A stretch of DNA of 7,660 nucleotides from assembly GCA_026786325.1 (NCBI GenBank), contig JAJAYH010000262.1, forward strand, positions 1-7,660, read 5' to 3'. Below, piece after piece: positions 5,881 through 7,660 of the stretch. Position numbers and translations under genes: made by a program. Within the stretch, counting starts at the first letter, position 1. Each line of letters begins with the position of its first letter. This DNA comes from Alkalinema sp. CAN_BIN05 (GTDB lineage Bacteria; Cyanobacteriota; Cyanobacteriia; Leptolyngbyales; Leptolyngbyaceae). Under the pieces are notes generated by a model that was given only the letters and a program-made list of their open reading frames with translations, did no database searches and was not told where the DNA came from.

Positions 5881-5909
5881 GTGGGTAGTCTATGGCATAG
5901 ACTACCCAT
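5881..5909. repeat. Near-perfect 12-bp palindrome with three-base loop
   Basis: TGGGTAGTCTAT (5882-5893) is exactly complementary to ATAGACTACCCA (5897-5908) around GGC. A G-U pair (5881/5909) extends the stem to 13. No clear T-tract follows on the plus strand, and none is visible on the minus strand, so it is not a standard terminator. It could be a REP-like or mobile-element hairpin, an RNA stem, or a dyad bound by a protein. It lies 72 bases after the end of the nested element. Confidence 0.6.
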
Positions 5910-6000
5910 TCCTTACTCAATTACGATTTCTAGAATCTGAGAATTATCGGTCTTCCACGCCTTTAAGATATAAGAATGCTGTATCAAAAAATGCAACTAA

Positions 6001-6026
6001 TGCATCAGAATTCAGATCTGATGGCA
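6001..6026 (+). other. Hairpin in the SIMPL gene leader
   Basis: CATCAGA (6003-6009) pairs with TCTGATG (6017-6023) around a seven-base loop. TG (6001-6002) can add two more pairs with CA (6025-6026), leaving one bulged G. It ends 46 bases before the SIMPL start codon. A TATAAG at 5969-5974 is a possible -10 box for that gene, which would place this hairpin in the leader. No good -35 accompanies it. Confidence 0.3.
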
Positions 6027-6072
6027 CAGTATTGAGATACCCCATTTATGTCACTCACTGAATTGAATCATA

Positions 6073-6828
6073 ATGAAAACACAACGTTCCCTCTCGATTT
6101 TTCTGAGCGCACTGGCCTTTGTTAGCACCACAGCAACGCTCACCACCGCTGTTCAAGCCCAAGACCGCATCGCCCAATCCATCCCCATGAGCCGAATGCT
6201 CCGAACCCTCACCGTCTCCGGGCGCGGCACGGAATCGATTCAAACCACAATCGCTCAAGTCAGACTTGGGGTTGAAGCTCAGGGCAAAACGGCGGGTGAT
6301 GTCCAAGCGGTGCTAGCAAAACGATCGAATGCGGTCGTCACGTTTCTTAAATCTCGCAATGTCGAAAAGCTGGAAACAACCGGAATTAGCTTAAATCCGG
6401 TCTACAGTTACGAAAATAATAAACAAGTTCTCACTGGATATAGCGGCTCAAATATGGTCGTTTTTCGCACTACCAACAATGCTGCTGGAGAGATCATTGA
6501 TCAATCCGTCAAGTCCGGTGCTAGTCGGATTGATGGCATTAGTTTTATTGCGACAGATGACGCGATCGCCGCCGCCCAAAAAATTGCATTGCGCCGTGCC
6601 ACCCAAGAAGCCCAAGCCCAAGCCAATGCCGTTCTCAGTGTCTTGAATTTTACCCAGAAGGACATTGTTAGTATTCAAGTTAACAATGCCGTCCCACGTC
6701 CGCGTCCCGTGGAAATGAATGAAGCAGCTATGCAATCTCGAAGCACTAAAATTATGGCCGATCCGACTCCGATTTTAGGCGGAGAACAGACAGTTGAAGC
6801 TTCTGTGACCCTGGAAATTAGTTATTAA
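6073..6828 (+). CDS. Secreted SIMPL-domain (DUF541) protein
   Basis: Exported protein of 251 residues. Residues 1-29 form a Sec signal peptide: basic start (MKTQR), a hydrophobic stretch, then AVQA before a likely cleavage at Ala29/Gln30. The mature part is one SIMPL/DUF541 domain (about 45-251). It opens LTVSGRGTES, continues with GVEAQGKTAGDVQ, and carries the typical central run LETTGISLNPVYSY followed by GYSGSNMVVFRTTN. An Ala/Gln-rich helix lies at about 163-190 and it ends in a beta strand, SVTLEISY. It should be periplasmic or outer-membrane associated. The family includes Brucella BP26/OMP28, but its biochemical role is not settled and context does not help. The ATG at 6073 is placed correctly for the signal peptide; there is no clear ribosome binding site. 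Codon use is C-rich, unlike chrA. Confidence 0.9.
   Translation: MKTQRSLSIFLSALAFVSTTATLTTAVQAQDRIAQSIPMSRMLRTLTVSGRGTESIQTTIAQVRLGVEAQGKTAGDVQAVLAKRSNAVVTFLKSRNVEKLETTGISLNPVYSYENNKQVLTGYSGSNMVVFRTTNNAAGEIIDQSVKSGASRIDGISFIATDDAIAAAQKIALRRATQEAQAQANAVLSVLNFTQKDIVSIQVNNAVPRPRPVEMNEAAMQSRSTKIMADPTPILGGEQTVEASVTLEISY
6562..6569. repeat. HIP1 octamer GCGATCGC inside the SIMPL gene
   Basis: Third and last perfect HIP1 copy seen in the window. Confidence 0.9.
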
Positions 6829-6912
6829 TTGATTGCATAATTCATGGGGGTGTGCGGCCTTTTGTCTTGCTATCTAAGTCTAGTAAATCTGCTATCCTTA
6901 ATTAAAAACTTT

Positions 6913-7482
6913 ATGAGTTTCGAGACGATCGTGCAGAGCAACCCCAAACTAGAATTAAATGAACCCAGTCCAGACCAACCCAGTCAGGACCATAATCGAG
7001 GACTCCAGCGGATTATCTCAGGAATCACCCAAGTACTAGAGCGTGATGCGTTGGTCCAAAAAACCACAGATGCTGCCAGAATTACATTAGCCATCGATCG
7101 GGTTGTTCTTTATTACTTCTTTCGTAAGTGGGAAGGGCGGGTTACATTTGAATCTTTGAGTTCAGACAAGTTCTCTATTCTAGGTTCAACAGGCCCAGAT
7201 GAGTGTTTCAACGGCGACTATGCCGCAATGTATCTGGATGGCCGAGTCAGAGCAATCACCAACATCGACAACGAGCCGATCTCCGATTGTCACCGCGAAT
7301 TTCTTAAGGGTTTACAGGTCAAAGCCAATCTCGTGGTGCCAATTTTGACCCAACGAGGACTGTGGGGATTACTGGTCGCGCATCATTGTCAATCCGTGCG
7401 CCATTGGCACGATGCTGATATCCAGTTGATGAAAGCGGCTGCACAAACGCTGTCCTCTGCGCCGTCGATCAAGAATAGCTAA
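6913..7482 (+). CDS. Single-GAF-domain protein, candidate DXCF-type cyanobacteriochrome
   Basis: From ATG 6913 the product has 189 residues and is essentially one GAF domain after a Pro/Gln/Asn-rich N-terminus of about 28 residues. The domain matches bilin-binding cyanobacteriochromes: IDRVVLYYF, then SILGSTGPDECF, GRVRAITNID, DCHREFL, QVKANLVVPIL, GLWGLLVAHHC. DECF carries the DXCF cysteine (Cys98) and CH the canonical chromophore cysteine (Cys126). They are 28 residues apart, the same as the dual cysteines of TePixJ as I recall them (494 and 522). Binding of phycocyanobilin or phycoviolobilin is inferred, not shown. There is no kinase, GGDEF, methyl-accepting or other output domain, so any signal must pass to a partner. 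A start at ATG 6844 would add 23 hydrophobic residues; neither start has a clear ribosome binding site, and I favour 6913 because the extra segment is outside the domain. Confidence 0.85.
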   Translation: MSFETIVQSNPKLELNEPSPDQPSQDHNRGLQRIISGITQVLERDALVQKTTDAARITLAIDRVVLYYFFRKWEGRVTFESLSSDKFSILGSTGPDECFNGDYAAMYLDGRVRAITNIDNEPISDCHREFLKGLQVKANLVVPILTQRGLWGLLVAHHCQSVRHWHDADIQLMKAAAQTLSSAPSIKNS

Positions 7483-7495
7483 GGTTGAAAATTGC

Positions 7496-7660
7496 CTAGC
7501 GTCGTCCGATCGTTTGTACTGCAAACAGACTACCAATCAACCCGATTGTGCCGCCAAACCCCAGCAACACTAACGGTAAAATCCAGCCTTTTCCACTGTC
7601 TATCAGTAGACCTTGAAATAGATCGGTTTGTTGGGACGCTAGACGGCTTAAGGTAAGGAG
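7496..7660 (-). CDS. C-terminal end of an unidentified membrane protein (partial)
   Basis: On the minus strand the frame is open from the right edge to a TAG at 7498-7496, giving the last 54 residues of a protein whose start lies outside the window. It contains a polar part (SRLASQQTDLFQGLL), then one hydrophobic span (WILPLVLLGFGGTIGLIGSL), and ends AVQTIGRR. This looks like a C-terminal transmembrane helix with a short basic tail. The gene converges on the GAF gene with 13 bases between the stop codons. I do not recognise the family. Open frame and membrane-like composition are the only evidence, so a chance frame is not excluded. Confidence 0.5.
   Translation of the reverse strand, partial: LLTLSRLASQQTDLFQGLLIDSGKGWILPLVLLGFGGTIGLIGSLFAVQTIGRR

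Noticed and set aside
5712..5908. CRISPR array
   Set aside because: The repeats here are inverted and of differing sequence. There are no evenly spaced direct repeats and no cas genes.
5858..6061. 67-residue plus-strand frame before the SIMPL gene
   Set aside because: It runs through the palindrome at 5881-5909 and the hairpin at 6001-6026, with no protein-like pattern.
7478..7500. Hairpin GCTAAGG/CCTAGC spanning both convergent stop codons as a bidirectional terminator
   Set aside because: Only six pairs with a bulge and a ten-base loop, and no T-tract on either side; probably chance.

Overview
The window is almost certainly cyanobacterial chromosome. The palindrome CGATCG, the core of the cyanobacterial HIP1 repeat, occurs about 39 times by my hand count, where roughly two would be expected by chance. 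The gene content fits: a plant-type [2Fe-2S] ferredoxin of the FdC2 subgroup shared with chloroplasts, a HisZ-type histidine-synthesis subunit, a bacterial-type ferredoxin with the GTDWYWID core, and a GAF protein with both cysteine motifs of DXCF cyanobacteriochromes. Genus cannot be fixed from this sequence.

Left part (1-4153). A partial tRNA-Ser(GGA) gene reads leftwards off the edge. Diverging from it are five rightward genes: FdC2-type ferredoxin, inositol-monophosphatase-family phosphatase, J-domain/TPR protein, hisZ and a bacterial-type ferredoxin. The J-protein stop codon overlaps the hisZ start by one base, so those two are probably translationally coupled. A phosphatase of a family that includes histidinol-phosphatases lies two genes from hisZ, which raises a possible histidine-synthesis link. 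The two ferredoxins bracket the block.

Middle (4336-6072). A full-length two-domain chromate transporter (chrA) stands alone, with codon use and GC skew visibly different from its neighbours. It is followed by about 550 bases without a credible gene. This gap is the most structured part of the window: a 13-bp bulged hairpin (5630-5661), a nested multi-stem element of about 130 nt (5712-5841), a near-perfect 12-bp palindrome (5881-5909) and a smaller hairpin (6001-6026). It looks like a structured RNA or the remains of small hairpin-ended mobile elements.

Right part (6073-7660). A secreted SIMPL-domain (DUF541) protein is followed by a small protein made of a single GAF domain. That domain has a DECF motif and a CH motif 28 residues apart, the arrangement of dual-cysteine cyanobacteriochrome photosensors, but it has no output domain. 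The last 165 bases hold the C-terminal end, on the minus strand, of an unidentified membrane protein converging on the GAF gene.

The features most worth a second look are the output-less DXCF-type GAF protein, the nested structured element, and the fact that the enriched palindrome is the hexamer CGATCG rather than the full HIP1 octamer.
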